From: Chloroflexota bacterium
Lineage (GTDB): Bacteria > Chloroflexota > Dehalococcoidia > Dehalococcoidales > JAHJRU01
Assembly (NCBI GenBank): GCA_018830745.1
Contig: JAHJRU010000024.1
Coordinates: 1-6,144 of the forward strand
Length of the DNA: 6,144 nucleotides
Direction of reading: 5' to 3'
The translations under genes and the position numbers were made by a program. The notes under the pieces are model-generated. The model was not told the origin of the DNA. It ran no database searches and saw only the letters and a list, made by a program, of their open reading frames with translations. Below, one piece after another: positions 6,103-6,144 of this stretch. How positions within the stretch are numbered: position 1 is the first letter of the stretch; every line of letters begins with the position of its first letter.

Positions 6103-6144
6103 CTACTTGCCCTTGTATTCCGGCTTTCTCTTTTCCACGAAAGC
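6103..6144 (-). CDS. Enoyl-CoA hydratase/isomerase (crotonase family), C-terminal end only
   Basis: The last 13 codons before a TAG stop translate to AFVEKRKPEYKGK. This is the typical C-terminal tail of enoyl-CoA hydratases, where a phenylalanine, an (E)KRKP stretch and a lysine-rich end are common. Most of the gene lies beyond the window. Its position 43 nt upstream of the 3-hydroxyacyl-CoA dehydrogenase supports the call, because hydratase, dehydrogenase and thiolase act one after another on acyl-CoA. With so few residues, a related crotonase (for example an isomerase) cannot be excluded. Confidence 0.8.
   Translation of the reverse strand, partial: AFVEKRKPEYKGK

Overview
The window looks like bacterial chromosome of roughly 50% GC. 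Nearly all genes lie on the minus strand, so transcription reads from high to low coordinates. The gene content (an acyl-CoA beta-oxidation cluster beside a compact housekeeping operon) and the protein style would fit an uncultured anaerobic lineage such as Chloroflexota/Dehalococcoidia. That placement is an impression from the sequence style, not something the window proves. I saw no rRNA, tRNA, CRISPR array, insertion sequence or phage gene.

Right block (6144 down to 3851, minus strand): the last 13 codons of a probable enoyl-CoA hydratase (crotonase family), a complete 3-hydroxyacyl-CoA dehydrogenase, and a complete thiolase. Gaps are only 43 and 25 nt, and the two complete genes have strong Shine-Dalgarno sites. 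Together they would carry out the last three steps of fatty-acyl/butyryl-CoA beta-oxidation, or the reverse of those steps in butyryl-CoA synthesis. The thiolase starts at a GTG at 5179; the longer reading frame running upstream to 5437 is an overlap artefact.

Middle (3850 to 3466): this 385-nt stretch separates the two minus-strand blocks. It contains a 58-codon plus-strand ORF (3672-3848) encoding a basic N-terminus followed by a four-cysteine, tryptophan-rich segment. It converges on the thiolase with only 2 nt between the stop codons. The rest holds a good minus-strand promoter for the next operon, with a TATAGC-type inverted/direct repeat over its -10, and a plus-strand TATAAT that could serve the small ORF.

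Left block (3465 down to 1, minus strand): CorA-family metal transporter, YhhQ-family queuosine-precursor transporter, an MBL-fold hydrolase, a Mut7-C PIN-like RNase/zinc-ribbon protein, and the N-terminal part of an NAD(P)H-hydrate epimerase (YjeF_N) cut by the window edge. Gaps of 2, 29, 12 and 40 nt indicate one operon, probably driven by the promoter at 3521-3550. Its members concern metal uptake, tRNA-modification precursor uptake, hydrolysis of an unknown substrate, RNA handling and nucleotide-cofactor repair. The grouping looks like maintenance functions and not a single pathway.

Most of the window is ordinary. The least explained element is the small Cys4 ORF in the intergenic region.
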